NCBI RefSeq assembly: GCF_013364235.1
Contig: NZ_CP054919.1
Coordinates: 6,551,058 to 6,615,057 of the forward strand
DNA length: 64,000 nt
Source of the DNA: Kitasatospora sp. NA04385
GTDB taxonomy: Bacteria; Actinomycetota; Actinomycetes; Streptomycetales; Streptomycetaceae
Direction of reading: 5' to 3'
The notes under the pieces were generated by a model. That model worked only from the letters and a program-made list of their open reading frames with translations. It was not told the origin of the DNA and made no database searches. Below are positions 8,418 to 16,494 of the stretch, piece by piece. The position numbers were made by a program, and so were the translations under genes. Each line of letters opens with the position of its first letter. Position 1 is the first letter of the stretch.

Positions 8418-8912
8418 ATGAGCGACCACCACCACAACGTGCTGCTGCTCGGCTTCACCGACCGGGAGGAGTGCCGCCGGGCCTACGAGGACGCGATGCA
8501 CCTGCCCGGGCTGCGGCAGGTCGCGGTGCTGGAACGGGACGCCGAGGGCATCGTCGACATCCCGGAGAGCCACATCCGCGGCGCCGGCGTCCCCACCGTC
8601 GGCTCCGGCCTGGTCGGCGGCCTGGTCGGGCTGCTCGGCGGGCCGATCGGCGTGCTGCTGGGCTTCGCCGCCGGTGCGGCGATCGGCAACGCCGCCGAGC
8701 AGACCGAGATGACCGACGGCGGCGCGGGCCTGATCGTGCTCTCCTCCCGGGTCGACAACGGGCGGGCGCTGCTGGTGGCCGACCTGGTCGAGCACGAGAG
8801 CGGGCCCGCCGACGAACTGGCCGCGAAGTACGGGGCCTCGGTGGAGCGGATCTCCGCCGAGCAGTTCGCCGAGCAGGTCCGGATCGCCAAGGAGAGGACC
8901 CCGGAGGACTGA
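8418..8912 (+). CDS. DUF1269-like protein with a glycine-rich membrane hairpin
   Basis: 164 residues from an ATG preceded by GAAGGG. The N-terminal 60 residues form a ferredoxin-like ab unit (NVLLLGFTDREECRRAYEDA, VAVLERDAEGIVDIPE), then a Gly-rich hydrophobic stretch (GSGLVGGLVGLLGGPIGVLLGFAAGAAIG, about 76-105) like the glycine-zipper hairpin of DUF1269 proteins, then a second ab unit ending ERTPED. Proteins of this type are stress-linked membrane proteins of unknown activity. It is monocistronic, with a hairpin between it and the convergent S4 gene. Confidence 0.65.
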   Translation: MSDHHHNVLLLGFTDREECRRAYEDAMHLPGLRQVAVLERDAEGIVDIPESHIRGAGVPTVGSGLVGGLVGLLGGPIGVLLGFAAGAAIGNAAEQTEMTDGGAGLIVLSSRVDNGRALLVADLVEHESGPADELAAKYGASVERISAEQFAEQVRIAKERTPED

Positions 8913-8937
8913 CCGGCCCCGCGCCCCGGGCGCGTGC

Positions 8938-8981
8938 GCCGCGGCGGCCGCCGGAGCCGTCGCGGCGCCCGCCGCCGCGGC
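8938..8981. terminator. Hairpin between convergent genes
   Basis: An 11-bp GC stem (8938-8948 with 8971-8981, arm GCCGCGGCGGC) with a 22-nt loop separates stops at 8912 and 8990. Confidence 0.5.
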
Positions 8982-8989
8982 CGGAGCGG

Positions 8990-9382
8990 TCAGAAGTACG
9001 GGCGGTAGCCGTCCTTGAGCCTGTCGAGGTCGCGCCGCTCGCGCTTGGTCGGCCGCCCCGCGCCCCGGTCGCGCTGGGCGACCGCGGCCGGCCGCTCCTC
9101 GCGCGGCGGCGGCGGGGGGCTGTGGTCCACGTAGCAGGTCTCGGCGACCGGGGCGCCGACCCGCTTGGCGATCGGCCGCACCACCTGGACGATCCGTTCC
9201 CGCCCCTCGACCCGCACCCGCACGTCGTCCCCCGGTTTGACGTGCTGCGCGGGCTTCGCCGTCGCCCCGTTCACCTTCACGTGCCCGGCCCGGCAGGCCG
9301 CGCCCGCCGCCGAGCGGGTCTTGATCAGCCGGATCGCCCAGATCCAGCTGTCGATCCGCGCGCTCGCCTCGTCCGCACTCAT
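8990..9382 (-). CDS. S4-domain RNA-binding protein (Hsp15/HslR-like)
   Basis: 130 residues. The S4 RNA-binding fold covers residues 8-70: RIDSWIWAIRLIKTRSAAGAACRAGHVKVNG, then the basic loop KPGDDVRVRV. The C-terminus is basic and disordered (GRPTKRERRDLDRLKDGYRPYF), as in actinobacterial homologues. E. coli Hsp15 binds stalled 50S subunits carrying peptidyl-tRNA and recycles them; a similar ribosome-rescue role is plausible here but not shown. The ATG at 9382 lacks a strong ribosome binding site but gives the family's usual N-terminus. Confidence 0.85.
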   Translation of the reverse strand: MSADEASARIDSWIWAIRLIKTRSAAGAACRAGHVKVNGATAKPAQHVKPGDDVRVRVEGRERIVQVVRPIAKRVGAPVAETCYVDHSPPPPPREERPAAVAQRDRGAGRPTKRERRDLDRLKDGYRPYF

Positions 9383-9443
9383 GGCACGACTCTAGTGCCG
9401 CGGGGGGCCGTTTCGGGCGGTGCGACGGGGGCAACCGGGGGCC

Positions 9444-9707
9444 ATGGAGACCACCACCGAGCGCACCGAAGAGCCGATCGAGACCCAGGGCGGCGAGGAC
9501 CACCTCCTGCTCAGCGCCGACACCAACGGTGACGGCAGGCCCGACGTCTGGCTGACCGACACCACCGGCGACGGCAAGGCCGACCTCTACCAGTTCGACA
9601 CCACCGGCGACGGCGAGGTCGACGTGACCATCGTGGAGCGCGCCGAGGAGCCCGGGGCCGACCGGGTCGTGGTGGGCGGGGACGCGGGGCACCCCCGGCA
9701 CGGGTGA
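9444..9707 (+). CDS. Small acidic protein with tandem DxxGDGxxD loops
   Basis: 87 residues. The core is three tandem 12-residue loops of the calcium-binding type: DTNGDGRPDVW, DTTGDGKADLY and DTTGDGEVDVT. Each has Asp/Asn at positions 1, 3, 5 and 9, as in EF-hand-like, dockerin or thrombospondin-type repeats, and is followed by a short beta strand. There is no signal peptide, so it is likely cytoplasmic. Streptomycetes encode several such small repeat proteins of unknown role. The start at 9444 was chosen because it sits behind a G-rich stretch and before the acidic TTTERTEEP leader. It ends at a canonical terminator. Confidence 0.7.
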   Translation: METTTERTEEPIETQGGEDHLLLSADTNGDGRPDVWLTDTTGDGKADLYQFDTTGDGEVDVTIVERAEEPGADRVVVGGDAGHPRHG

Positions 9708-9730
9708 TCCCGCCGCGGGGAGGATCCTCG

Positions 9731-9775
9731 GCCGGTGCGGACCCGTGGGGCGGGTCCGCACCGGCCGCCGTTTTT
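9731..9775 (+). terminator. Intrinsic terminator with T-run
   Basis: A 15-bp perfect stem (9731-9745 with 9751-9765, arm start GCCGGTGCGGACCC), a 5-nt loop and then TTTTT at 9771-9775. One of the few hairpins here with a real T-tract. It closes the transcript of the small repeat protein. Confidence 0.85.
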
Positions 9776-9788
9776 GCAACTAGTTGCA
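9775..9788. promoter_or_regulatory. 14-bp perfect palindrome upstream of the FadH gene
   Basis: TGCAACTAGTTGCA is a perfect palindrome 55 bases before the start at 9843. Its half-site TTGCAA resembles MarR- or HxlR-type operators. It probably overlaps the promoter of the dienoyl-CoA reductase gene. The bound regulator is not identifiable from the neighbourhood. Confidence 0.6.
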
Positions 9789-9842
9789 CTGCTGGTCCGC
9801 CGCGCCCTACCGTTGGGTAACAAATCCTGACCGGAGGCGTCG

Positions 9843-11849
9843 ATGACCGCTGCGTACCCCCACCTGCTGGCCCCGCTCGACCTGGGCTTCACCACCCTGC
9901 CGAACCGGGTGGTGATGGGCTCGATGCACGTCGGGCTGGAGGAGGCCGAGCACGGGTTCGAGCGGATGGCCGCCTTCTACGCCGAGCGCGCCCGCGGCGG
10001 CGTCGGGCTGATCGTCACCGGCGGCATCGCCCCCAACGAGGCCGGGCGGCCCTGGGCGGGCGGCGCCAAGCTCACCACCGGGGCCGAGGCCGCCGAGCAC
10101 CGCGTCGTCACCGACGCCGTGCACGCCGCGGGCGGGAAGATCGCGCTGCAGATCCTGCACTTCGGCCGGTACGCCTACCACGAGGACCTGGTCGCGCCGT
10201 CCGCGATCCAGGCCCCGATCAGCCCGTACGTCCCGCACGAGCTGACCGCCGAGCAGATCGAGCAGACGATCGAGGACTTCGCGCGCTGCGCCGAACTCGC
10301 CCGCTCCGCCGGGTACGACGGCGTCGAGGTGATGGGCTCCGAGGGCTACCTGATCAACGAGTTCACCGCCGCGCAGACCAACCACCGCACCGACGGGTGG
10401 GGCGGCAGCCACGAGAACCGGATGCGCTTCCCGGTCGAGATCGTCCGCCGGGTGCGCGAGCGGGTCGGGCCGGACTTCATCCTGGTCTACCGGCTGTCCA
10501 TGCTCGACCTCGTGCCCGGCGGCTCCACCTTCGAGGAGGTGGTCCGGCTGGCCCGCGCGGTCGAGGCGGCCGGGGCCACCATCATCAACACCGGCATCGG
10601 CTGGCACGAGGCCCGCATCCCCACCATCGCCACCTCGGTGCCGCGCGGCGCCTACGCCTGGGTGACCAGGAAGCTGATGGGGCAGGTCGGCATCCCGCTG
10701 GTCACCACCAACCGGATCAACACCCCCGAGGTCGCCGAGGAACTGCTCGCCACCGGCCACGCCGACCTGGTCTCGCTGGCCCGGCCGATGCTCGCCGACC
10801 CCGCCTTCGTCAACAAGGCCGCCGCCGGGACCCCGGAGGCGATCAACACCTGCATCGGCTGCAACCAGGCCTGCCTGGACCACACCTTCAGCGCGAAGAT
10901 CACCTCCTGCCTGGTCAACCCGCGCGCCTGCCACGAGACCGAACTCGTCCTCGCCCCCACCCGCCGGGCCAAGCGGATCGCCGTGGTCGGCGCCGGACCG
11001 GCCGGGCTCGCCTTCGCCACCGCCGCCGCCGACCGCGGCCACCGCGTCACCCTGTTCGACGCCGCGGACGAGATCGGCGGCCAGCTGAACGTCGCCCGGC
11101 GGGTGCCCGGCAAGCAGGAGTTCGACGAGACGCTGCGCTACTACCGGCACGAACTCGCCCGCACCGGCGTCGAGTTGCGCCTCGGCGCGGTCGTCGGTGC
11201 GGACGCCCTGACCGGCTGGGACGAGGTCGTGCTCGCCACCGGCGTCACCCCGCGCACCCCGGCGATCGACGGCGTCGACCACCCCAGCGTGCTCGGCTAC
11301 CTGGACGTGTTGCAGGGCGGCGCGAAGGCCGGCGGGAGGGTCGCGGTGATCGGCGCGGGCGGCATCGGCTTCGACGTCGCCGAGTACCTCACCGACCCGG
11401 GCGAGGGCGCCCCCGACTTCCTCGCCCAGTGGGGCGTCGACCGCGAGCACACCACCCCCGGCGGCCTGGCCGCCCCCGACCGGCCGGCGAGCCCGCGCCA
11501 GGTCTTCCTGCTCCAGCGCAAGGCCGGCAAGGTCGGCGCCGGGCTCGGCAAGACCACCGGCTGGATCCACCGCACCGAACTGCGCCACCGCGGCGTGGTG
11601 ATGGTCCCCGGCGTCGAGTACCGCCGGATCGACGACGCGGGCCTGCACGTCACCGTGAACGGCGAGGAGCAGGTGCTGCCGGTGGACACCGTGGTGCTGT
11701 GCGCCGGGCAGGAGCCCCGCCGCGAGCTGCTCGACGTCCTGCGCGGGCGCGGCGTCGAACCGCACCTGATCGGCGGCGCGGACGTGGCCGCCGAGCTCGA
11801 CGCCAAGCGCGCCATCGACCAGGGCACCCGGCTGGCCGCCGCGCTCTGA
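9843..11849 (+). CDS. fadH: 2,4-dienoyl-CoA reductase-type flavoprotein (FadH family)
   Basis: 668 residues, the normal length of NADPH 2,4-dienoyl-CoA reductase, which removes double bonds during beta-oxidation of polyunsaturated acids. An N-terminal old-yellow-enzyme FMN barrel (1-325) has RVVMGSMHVG, GYDGVEVMGSEGYLINEF and the C-terminal phosphate-binding SLARPMLADP. The 4Fe-4S cluster ligands are Cys337, Cys340, Cys344 and Cys356 (CIGCNQAC...C). Then FAD- and NAD(P)-binding GxGxxG motifs follow (VVGAGPAGLAFA near 383, VIGAGGIGFDVAE near 502). The ribosome binding site GGAGG is 6 bases upstream. The gene stands alone behind a palindromic operator. Related trimethylamine dehydrogenases share this layout, so the substrate is inferred. 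Confidence 0.88.
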   Translation: MTAAYPHLLAPLDLGFTTLPNRVVMGSMHVGLEEAEHGFERMAAFYAERARGGVGLIVTGGIAPNEAGRPWAGGAKLTTGAEAAEHRVVTDAVHAAGGKIALQILHFGRYAYHEDLVAPSAIQAPISPYVPHELTAEQIEQTIEDFARCAELARSAGYDGVEVMGSEGYLINEFTAAQTNHRTDGWGGSHENRMRFPVEIVRRVRERVGPDFILVYRLSMLDLVPGGSTFEEVVRLARAVEAAGATIINTGIGWHEARIPTIATSVPRGAYAWVTRKLMGQVGIPLVTTNRINTPEVAEELLATGHADLVSLARPMLADPAFVNKAAAGTPEAINTCIGCNQACLDHTFSAKITSCLVNPRACHETELVLAPTRRAKRIAVVGAGPAGLAFATAAADRGHRVTLFDAADEIGGQLNVARRVPGKQEFDETLRYYRHELARTGVELRLGAVVGADALTGWDEVVLATGVTPRTPAIDGVDHPSVLGYLDVLQGGAKAGGRVAVIGAGGIGFDVAEYLTDPGEGAPDFLAQWGVDREHTTPGGLAAPDRPASPRQVFLLQRKAGKVGAGLGKTTGWIHRTELRHRGVVMVPGVEYRRIDDAGLHVTVNGEEQVLPVDTVVLCAGQEPRRELLDVLRGRGVEPHLIGGADVAAELDAKRAIDQGTRLAAAL

Positions 11850-11856
11850 CCGGCCG

Positions 11857-12447
11857 TCAGCAGTAGGTCAGCGGGCAGCCCCGGCGCAGGCAGTGCTGGG
11901 CCGCCCGCAGGTACATCGCGGCGTAGAAGGCGGCGTCCGCGTCCCGGGCCCAGCGCCCGGGGCGGCCGGACGCCTCCGGCGCGCCGCCCGGGCCGTCCAG
12001 GAACCAGGAGGACAGGTCCAGGTTGTCGCAGGCGGTCGGCAGGTCGGCGGGGAGCTCCAGCGCGGCGGCCAGCCGTTCGGCGAGCGGCAGCACCCGGTGC
12101 GCCGAGGCCACCACCGTCTCGTCGGTGTAGGCGGAGCCGACCGGCAGGGTGATCTCCTCGGCCAGCGGCACCGGCACCAGCACCGTCCAGCCGAGCAGCG
12201 TCCCCGTCTCGTCGGGGGTCAGCAGCTCCTGGCACAGCTCGGCGAAGGAGTCCATCGGCGGGACGAGCTTCTCCTCGAACGACTGCCCCGAGCCGCGGAC
12301 GAACTCCGCGGGCGGCGGCACCGACCGGTACGGCGGCAGGCCGCGCCGGGCCAGCTCCTCGTCCAGTGCCGCGGCCAGAAGGGGCCGCTCCTCCTCCGCC
12401 GCGCCGAACCACTCGTCCGCGTCCACGCTCACCAGGTACATCCCCAT
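11857..12447 (-). CDS. Conserved actinobacterial protein of unknown function
   Basis: 196 residues beginning MGMYLVSVDADEWFG. No known catalytic motif, signal peptide or membrane helix is visible. Landmarks are SFEEKLVPPMD, the LLGWTVLVPVPL strand, GSAYTDETVVASAHRVLPLAERLA, and a Cys-containing end (YLRAAQHCLRRGCPLTYC). I recall close relatives throughout Streptomyces annotated only as hypothetical. It is soluble and acidic. The ATG at 12447 gives the conserved N-terminus, though no ribosome binding site is seen upstream. Its stop is 7 bases from the convergent FadH gene. Confidence 0.65.
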   Translation of the reverse strand: MGMYLVSVDADEWFGAAEEERPLLAAALDEELARRGLPPYRSVPPPAEFVRGSGQSFEEKLVPPMDSFAELCQELLTPDETGTLLGWTVLVPVPLAEEITLPVGSAYTDETVVASAHRVLPLAERLAAALELPADLPTACDNLDLSSWFLDGPGGAPEASGRPGRWARDADAAFYAAMYLRAAQHCLRRGCPLTYC

Positions 12448-12481
12448 GCCGCGCACGCTAGCGCGGCCCGCCGACAGCGCG

Positions 12482-12519
12482 CCGCCGCCCACCGGGGCCG
12501 GGGCTCCGGTGGGCGGCGG
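12482..12519 (-). terminator. Terminator of the S1 protease gene
   Basis: A 14-bp stem (12482-12495 with 12506-12519, including CCGCCCACCGG) with a 10-nt loop lies 9 bases past the protease stop. Confidence 0.7.
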
Positions 12520-12528
12520 GCCGGGGGG

Positions 12529-13407
12529 TCAGTAGAGCGAGACCCCGTACGCGGAGAGGGCCTCGGTGACGGGCTGGAAGAAGGTGGTGCCGCCGGAGGA
12601 GCAGTCGCCGCTGCCGCCGGAGGTCAGGCCCAGGGCCTTGCTGCCGTCGTACAGCGGGCCGCCGGAGTCGCCGCCCTCGGCGCAGACGGTGGTCTGGATC
12701 AGACCGCTGACGGTGCCGCCGTCGGAGTAGCGGACGGTGGCGTTCAGGGCGGTGACCTTGCCGCTGTGGGTGCCGGTGGTCGAGCCGGTGCGCTTGACGG
12801 CCTCGCCGACGTACGCGTTCGCGGCGGTGAAGCCGCCCGGGTGGCTGAGCGAGGTGTTGGTGTAGCGGACCAGGGCGTAGTCGTTGCCCGGGAAGCTGGA
12901 CCCCGCGGTGGTGCCGGCCACCGTGCTCTGGCCGGAGTTGGTGTACCAGGTGCTCGCGATGTTGCCGCAGTGCCCGGCGGTCAGGAAGTAGTACGTGCCG
13001 CCCTTGACCACGTTGAAGCCCAGCGAGCAGCGGTAGCCGCCGCCGTAGATCGCGGCGCCCGCGGACAGCCGCGGGCTGAAGGTGCCGGAGGTGCGTTCGA
13101 CCTCCAGCCGGGCGGCGTCGGCCCCGGCGGCCGCGGTCAGCCGGGCCAGGGCGGCCGGGGTGACCGTGCTGTCGGCCGTCACGACGACCCGCCCGGTGGC
13201 CGGGTCGGTGTGCCAGGCGATGCCGTTGACGCCGCTGAGCCCGACCGAGTCGCTGACCCGGGCCAGCGCGGCGGCGGCGTCCGGCGCCGGGGTGGCGGCC
13301 CCGGCGGCGGGCACCGCGAGGGCGGTCGCCGCGGCGAGGGCGGCGGCGACGGCGAGCAGGCGGCCGCCGGTGCGGCGCGGACGGGAAGCGGTGCGCGTGG
13401 TCCTCAC
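12529..13407 (-). CDS. Secreted S1A serine protease (streptogrisin family)
   Basis: 292 residues from a GTG with a strong AGGAGGAG site. A signal peptide (Arg-rich start, LLAVAAALAAATALAVPAAGA) is followed by an alpha-lytic-type propeptide (about 40-105) and a mature chymotrypsin-fold domain. The catalytic triad is His146 (LTAGHC), Asp176 (NDYALVRY) and Ser248 (GDSGGP). Disulfide Cys pairs flank His and Ser as in streptogrisins. Such enzymes are exported, mature by self-cleavage of the propeptide and digest external protein. The residues before the active Ser (TTVCAEGGDSGG) match the streptogrisin A/B group; exact specificity is not assigned. Confidence 0.9.
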   Translation of the reverse strand: MRTTRTASRPRRTGGRLLAVAAALAAATALAVPAAGAATPAPDAAAALARVSDSVGLSGVNGIAWHTDPATGRVVVTADSTVTPAALARLTAAAGADAARLEVERTSGTFSPRLSAGAAIYGGGYRCSLGFNVVKGGTYYFLTAGHCGNIASTWYTNSGQSTVAGTTAGSSFPGNDYALVRYTNTSLSHPGGFTAANAYVGEAVKRTGSTTGTHSGKVTALNATVRYSDGGTVSGLIQTTVCAEGGDSGGPLYDGSKALGLTSGGSGDCSSGGTTFFQPVTEALSAYGVSLY

Positions 13408-13693
13408 AGATCTCCTCCTGGGGGAGTGGGAGAGGCCCCGGGGGTCGGGGGCCGTGAGGCGCGGGCAGGGGCGGTCGGGGCAGCCTCATGGGCCGGTTGT
13501 TGATGTGCCCCTGACAGGCGCTACCCGGGAGTATGCGGACACCCGGCCGGACTGCGCAAGGCCCCGCAAGAGCTTTCCTGCCCGCCCGGCCGGGCGTCAA
13601 CGCCCTTGCAGCACCCCCCACTTGCCGTCCCGTCAGGGTGCCGGGCCCCGGCCGCACGGCGGTCCGGCCCCGGGCCGCCCGTACGATCGCCGC

Positions 13694-14257
13694 ATGTCAC
13701 TGCCGCACGCGATCCTCACCGCCCTGCTGGAGAAGCCGTCCTCGGGGCTGGAGCTGACCCGGCGGTTCGACCGGTCGATCGGGTTCTTCTGGTCGGCCAC
13801 CCACCAGCAGATCTACCGCGAGCTGGGGCGGCTGGAGCGCACCGGCCTGGTCCGGGCGTCCGGGCCGGGGGCGGGGCGCGGGCAGCGCAAGGAGTACGAG
13901 GTGCTGCCGGACGGGCGGGCGGAGCTGGCGCGCTGGGCCGCCCTGCCGCAGGACCCGAAGCCCGTCCGGGACCCGCTGCTGCTGCGCCTGCGGGCGGCGG
14001 CCGTGCTGGGCCTGGACGGGCTGGAGGCGGAGCTGGTCCGGCACCGCGAACTGCACCGGGCGCAGCTGGCGCAGTACCTGGAGATCGAGCGGCGGGACTT
14101 CCCGCCCGAGGCGGCGGCCGGGGAGAACCGGTTGCAGCACCTGGTGCTGCGCGGCGGCATCCAGCTGGAGTCGTTCTGGCTGGCGTGGCTGGACGAGGCA
14201 CTGGGCGAGGCGCTCGGCGGGGCGCCGGGGGAGGCGGTGGAAGGGGGGCGGGAATAG
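13694..14257 (+). CDS. PadR-family transcriptional regulator
   Basis: 187 residues. An N-terminal winged helix begins SLPHAILTALLEKPSSGLELTRRFD and continues WSATHQQIYRELGRLERTGLVRA, the PadR signature. The C-terminal half is a helical dimerisation domain of the Vir type, ending in a low-complexity GEAL-GGAPGEA tail. A TACGAT hexamer at 13682-13687 ends 6 bases before the ATG and no ribosome binding site is present, so the mRNA is likely leaderless. It lies 66 bases upstream of, and reads into, the flavin monooxygenase/FMN reductase pair, which it probably controls in response to an aromatic or electrophilic ligand. Confidence 0.85.
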   Translation: MSLPHAILTALLEKPSSGLELTRRFDRSIGFFWSATHQQIYRELGRLERTGLVRASGPGAGRGQRKEYEVLPDGRAELARWAALPQDPKPVRDPLLLRLRAAAVLGLDGLEAELVRHRELHRAQLAQYLEIERRDFPPEAAAGENRLQHLVLRGGIQLESFWLAWLDEALGEALGGAPGEAVEGGRE

Positions 14258-14293
14258 GCGGGAGTGGCGGCCCGTTGTCGCGAGTGGTTGAAT

Positions 14294-14304
14294 GTTGAAT
14301 CAAC
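14294..14304. promoter_or_regulatory. GTTGAATCAAC dyad before the flavin monooxygenase gene
   Basis: Five-base arms GTTGA/TCAAC around one base, 19 bases before the GTG start and 6 bases before the ribosome binding site. A candidate PadR or other repressor site, weakly supported. Confidence 0.4.
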
Positions 14305-14323
14305 CTCGAAGGAGTTGAGAACG

Positions 14324-15412
14324 GTGCAGTTCGGCATCTTCAGCGTCGGCGACGTGACCACCGACCCCACCACCGGGCGGACCCCCACCGAGCACGAGCG
14401 GATCAAGGCCATGGTGGCCATCGCGCTCAAGGCGGAGGAGGTCGGGCTCGACGTGTTCGCCACCGGCGAGCACCACAACCCGCCGTTCGTCCCGTCCTCG
14501 CCGACCACCATGCTCGGCTACGTCGCGGCCCGGACCGAGCGGCTGATCCTCTCCACCTCCACCACGCTGATCACCACCAACGACCCGGTGAAGATCGCCG
14601 AGGACTTCGCGATGCTCCAGCACCTCGCCGAGGGCCGGGTCGACGTGATGATGGGCCGCGGCAACACCGGCCCGGTCTACCCGTGGTTCGGCAAGGACAT
14701 CCGCCAGGGCATCCCGCTCGCCGTCGAGAACTACGCGCTGCTGCACCAGCTGTGGCGCGAGGAGAACGTCGACTGGCAGGGTCGCTTCCGCACCCCCCTG
14801 CAGTCCTTCACCTCCACCCCGCGCCCGCTCGACGACACCCCGCCGTTCGTCTGGCACGGCTCGATCCGCAGCCCCGAGATCGCCGAGCAGGCCGCCTACT
14901 ACGGCGACGGCTTCTTCGCCAACAACATCTTCTGGCCCAAGGAGCACTTCCAGCGGCTGATCGAGCTCTACCGGGAGCGCTACGCCCACTACGGCCACGG
15001 CACCCCCGAGCAGGCGATCGTCGGCCTCGGCGGCCAGGTCTTCATGCGGAAGAACTCCCAGGACGCGGTCCGCGAGTTCCGCCCGTACTTCGACAACGCC
15101 CCCGTCTACGGCCACGGCCCCTCGCTGGAGGAGTTCACCGAGCAGACCCCGCTGACCGTCGGCAGCCCGCAGGAGGTCATCGAGAAGACCCTCGCCTTCC
15201 GCGACACCTTCGGCGACTACCAGCGCCAGCTGTTCCTGATGGACCACGCCGGGCTCCCGCTCAAGACCGTCCTGGAGCAGCTCGACCTGCTCGGCGAGGA
15301 GGTCGTCCCGGTGCTGCGCGCCGAGTTCGCCAAGAACCGGCCGGCCGAGGTGCCCGACGGGCCCACCCACGCCGCGCGGGTCGCCGCCCGCGAGGAGGTG
15401 ACCACCCCGTGA
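14324..15412 (+). CDS. LLM-class FMN-dependent monooxygenase (CE1758-type)
   Basis: 362 residues from a GTG 9 bases after GAAGGAG. A luciferase-like barrel: QFGIFSVGDVTTDPTTG start, EEVGLDVFATGEHH near 40, TTLITTNDPVKIAEDFAMLQHLAEGRVDVMMGRGN near 80-115, then SPEIAEQAAYYGDGFFANNIF and a closing VVPVLRAEFAKNRP. These enzymes use reduced FMN delivered by a partner reductase to oxygenate small substrates. The next gene, whose GTG overlaps this stop in GTGA, encodes exactly such an FMN reductase, so the two form a translationally coupled two-component monooxygenase. The substrate is unknown. Confidence 0.85.
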   Translation: MQFGIFSVGDVTTDPTTGRTPTEHERIKAMVAIALKAEEVGLDVFATGEHHNPPFVPSSPTTMLGYVAARTERLILSTSTTLITTNDPVKIAEDFAMLQHLAEGRVDVMMGRGNTGPVYPWFGKDIRQGIPLAVENYALLHQLWREENVDWQGRFRTPLQSFTSTPRPLDDTPPFVWHGSIRSPEIAEQAAYYGDGFFANNIFWPKEHFQRLIELYRERYAHYGHGTPEQAIVGLGGQVFMRKNSQDAVREFRPYFDNAPVYGHGPSLEEFTEQTPLTVGSPQEVIEKTLAFRDTFGDYQRQLFLMDHAGLPLKTVLEQLDLLGEEVVPVLRAEFAKNRPAEVPDGPTHAARVAAREEVTTP

Positions 15413-16038
15413 ACACCCTCAAGCTCGTCGTGGTGGCGGCCGGGCTCAGCGTCCCGTCCTCCACCCGGCTGCTCGCCGACCGCCTCGCCGAGGCCACCGC
15501 CCGCGACCTGCGCGGAACCGGCCGGGAGGTGGACGTGCAGGTGGTCGAACTGCGCGGACTCGCCCGCGACATCGCCGACAACCTGGTCACCGGCTTCCCG
15601 CCGCCCGCGCTGCGCGACGCCGTCCGGGCGGTCGAGGAGGCGGACGGGCTGATCGCCGTCACGCCGATCTTCTCCGCGTCCTACAGCGGCCTGTTCAAGT
15701 CCTTCGTGGACGTGCTCGACCGGGACGCGCTGACCGGTAAGCCCGTGCTGATCGCCGCCACCGGCGGCACCGCCCGGCACAGCCTCGCCCTCGAACACGC
15801 GATGCGGCCGCTGTTCGCGTACCTGCGGGCCGCGGTCGTCCCCACCGCCGTCTTCGCCGCCTCCGAGGACTGGGGCGCGAACGGTGCCGACGGCTCGCTC
15901 GCCGGGCGGATCGCCCGCGCGGCCGGCGAACTCGCCGAGAGCCTCACCGGCCGGCCCGCCGCCGCCCGGGCCCGGGCGGCCGAGCCGGGGCAGGTCGTCC
16001 CCTTCGCCCAGCAGCTCGCGGCGCTGCGCGCCCACTGA
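15409..16038 (+). CDS. NAD(P)H-dependent FMN reductase (CE1759-type)
   Basis: 209 residues. Its GTG start overlaps the monooxygenase TGA by the GTGA arrangement and is preceded by GAGGAGG. A flavodoxin-like NADPH-FMN reductase fold: LVVVAAGLSVPSSTRLLADRLAE phosphate loop at the N-terminus, then GLIAVTPIFSASYSGLFKSFVDVLDRDALTGKPVLIAATGG (about 82-120), which includes the FMN-contacting P-x-Y-x-G-like segment. It should supply FMNH2 to the upstream luciferase-type oxygenase. The tail after residue 185 is Ala/Arg-rich and probably disordered. Confidence 0.85.
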   Translation: MNTLKLVVVAAGLSVPSSTRLLADRLAEATARDLRGTGREVDVQVVELRGLARDIADNLVTGFPPPALRDAVRAVEEADGLIAVTPIFSASYSGLFKSFVDVLDRDALTGKPVLIAATGGTARHSLALEHAMRPLFAYLRAAVVPTAVFAASEDWGANGADGSLAGRIARAAGELAESLTGRPAAARARAAEPGQVVPFAQQLAALRAH

Positions 16039-16069
16039 CACCCCCGCCGACACCCGAGGAGTCATCACC

Positions 16070-16381
16070 ATGGAACCCCAGGTCCACGACAACGCCGAGC
16101 AGTCCCGCTTCGAGATCAGCACGGACGCCGGGCCCGCCGGCTTCGCCGAGTACCAACTCCGCGACGAGGGGCGGACGGTGGCCTTCGTGCACACCGTCAT
16201 CGACCCCGCGTTCGAGGGCCAGGGCCTCGGCGGCAGGCTGGCCCGCGCCGCGCTGGACGCCGTCCGCGCGCGCGGCGCGAGCGTCCTGCCGTACTGCCCG
16301 TTCATCCGCGGCTGGATCGCCAAGCACCCGGAGTACGTGGACCTGGTCCCGGAGGAGAAGCGGGCCAAGTTCGACCTCTGA
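16070..16381 (+). CDS. GCN5-related N-acetyltransferase, YjdJ type
   Basis: 103 residues, a minimal GNAT fold. Landmarks are FEISTDAGPAGFAEYQL, VAFVHTVIDPAFEGQGLGGRLARAALDAVRARG (acetyl-CoA P-loop near 44-65) and the family's closing LPYCPFIRGWIAKHPEYVDLVPE. The single-domain YjdJ/NATD1 proteins are small acetyltransferases whose acceptors are unknown. A CGAGGAGT site lies 9 bases before the ATG. It follows the FMN reductase by 31 bases on the same strand, so it may be the third gene of that operon. Confidence 0.85.
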   Translation: MEPQVHDNAEQSRFEISTDAGPAGFAEYQLRDEGRTVAFVHTVIDPAFEGQGLGGRLARAALDAVRARGASVLPYCPFIRGWIAKHPEYVDLVPEEKRAKFDL

Positions 16382-16443
16382 GACCCGCTGCCGGGACCCG
16401 CCCCCGGCACCGCTTCCCGGTGGTTCTTGCCAGGGTGTGCCGG

Positions 16444-16470
16444 GGCGGTTCGAAGCGTGGACGAACCGCC
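16444..16470. other. Inverted repeat upstream of the DUF1028 gene
   Basis: A 9-bp perfect stem (GGCGGTTCG at 16444-16452 with CGAACCGCC at 16462-16470) and 9-nt loop. It lies 63 bases after the acetyltransferase stop and 10 bases before a -10-like TATCGT, so it could be a terminator or an operator. Confidence 0.45.
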
Positions 16471-16494
16471 GGGCGGGGGCTATCGTCGCCGGTC

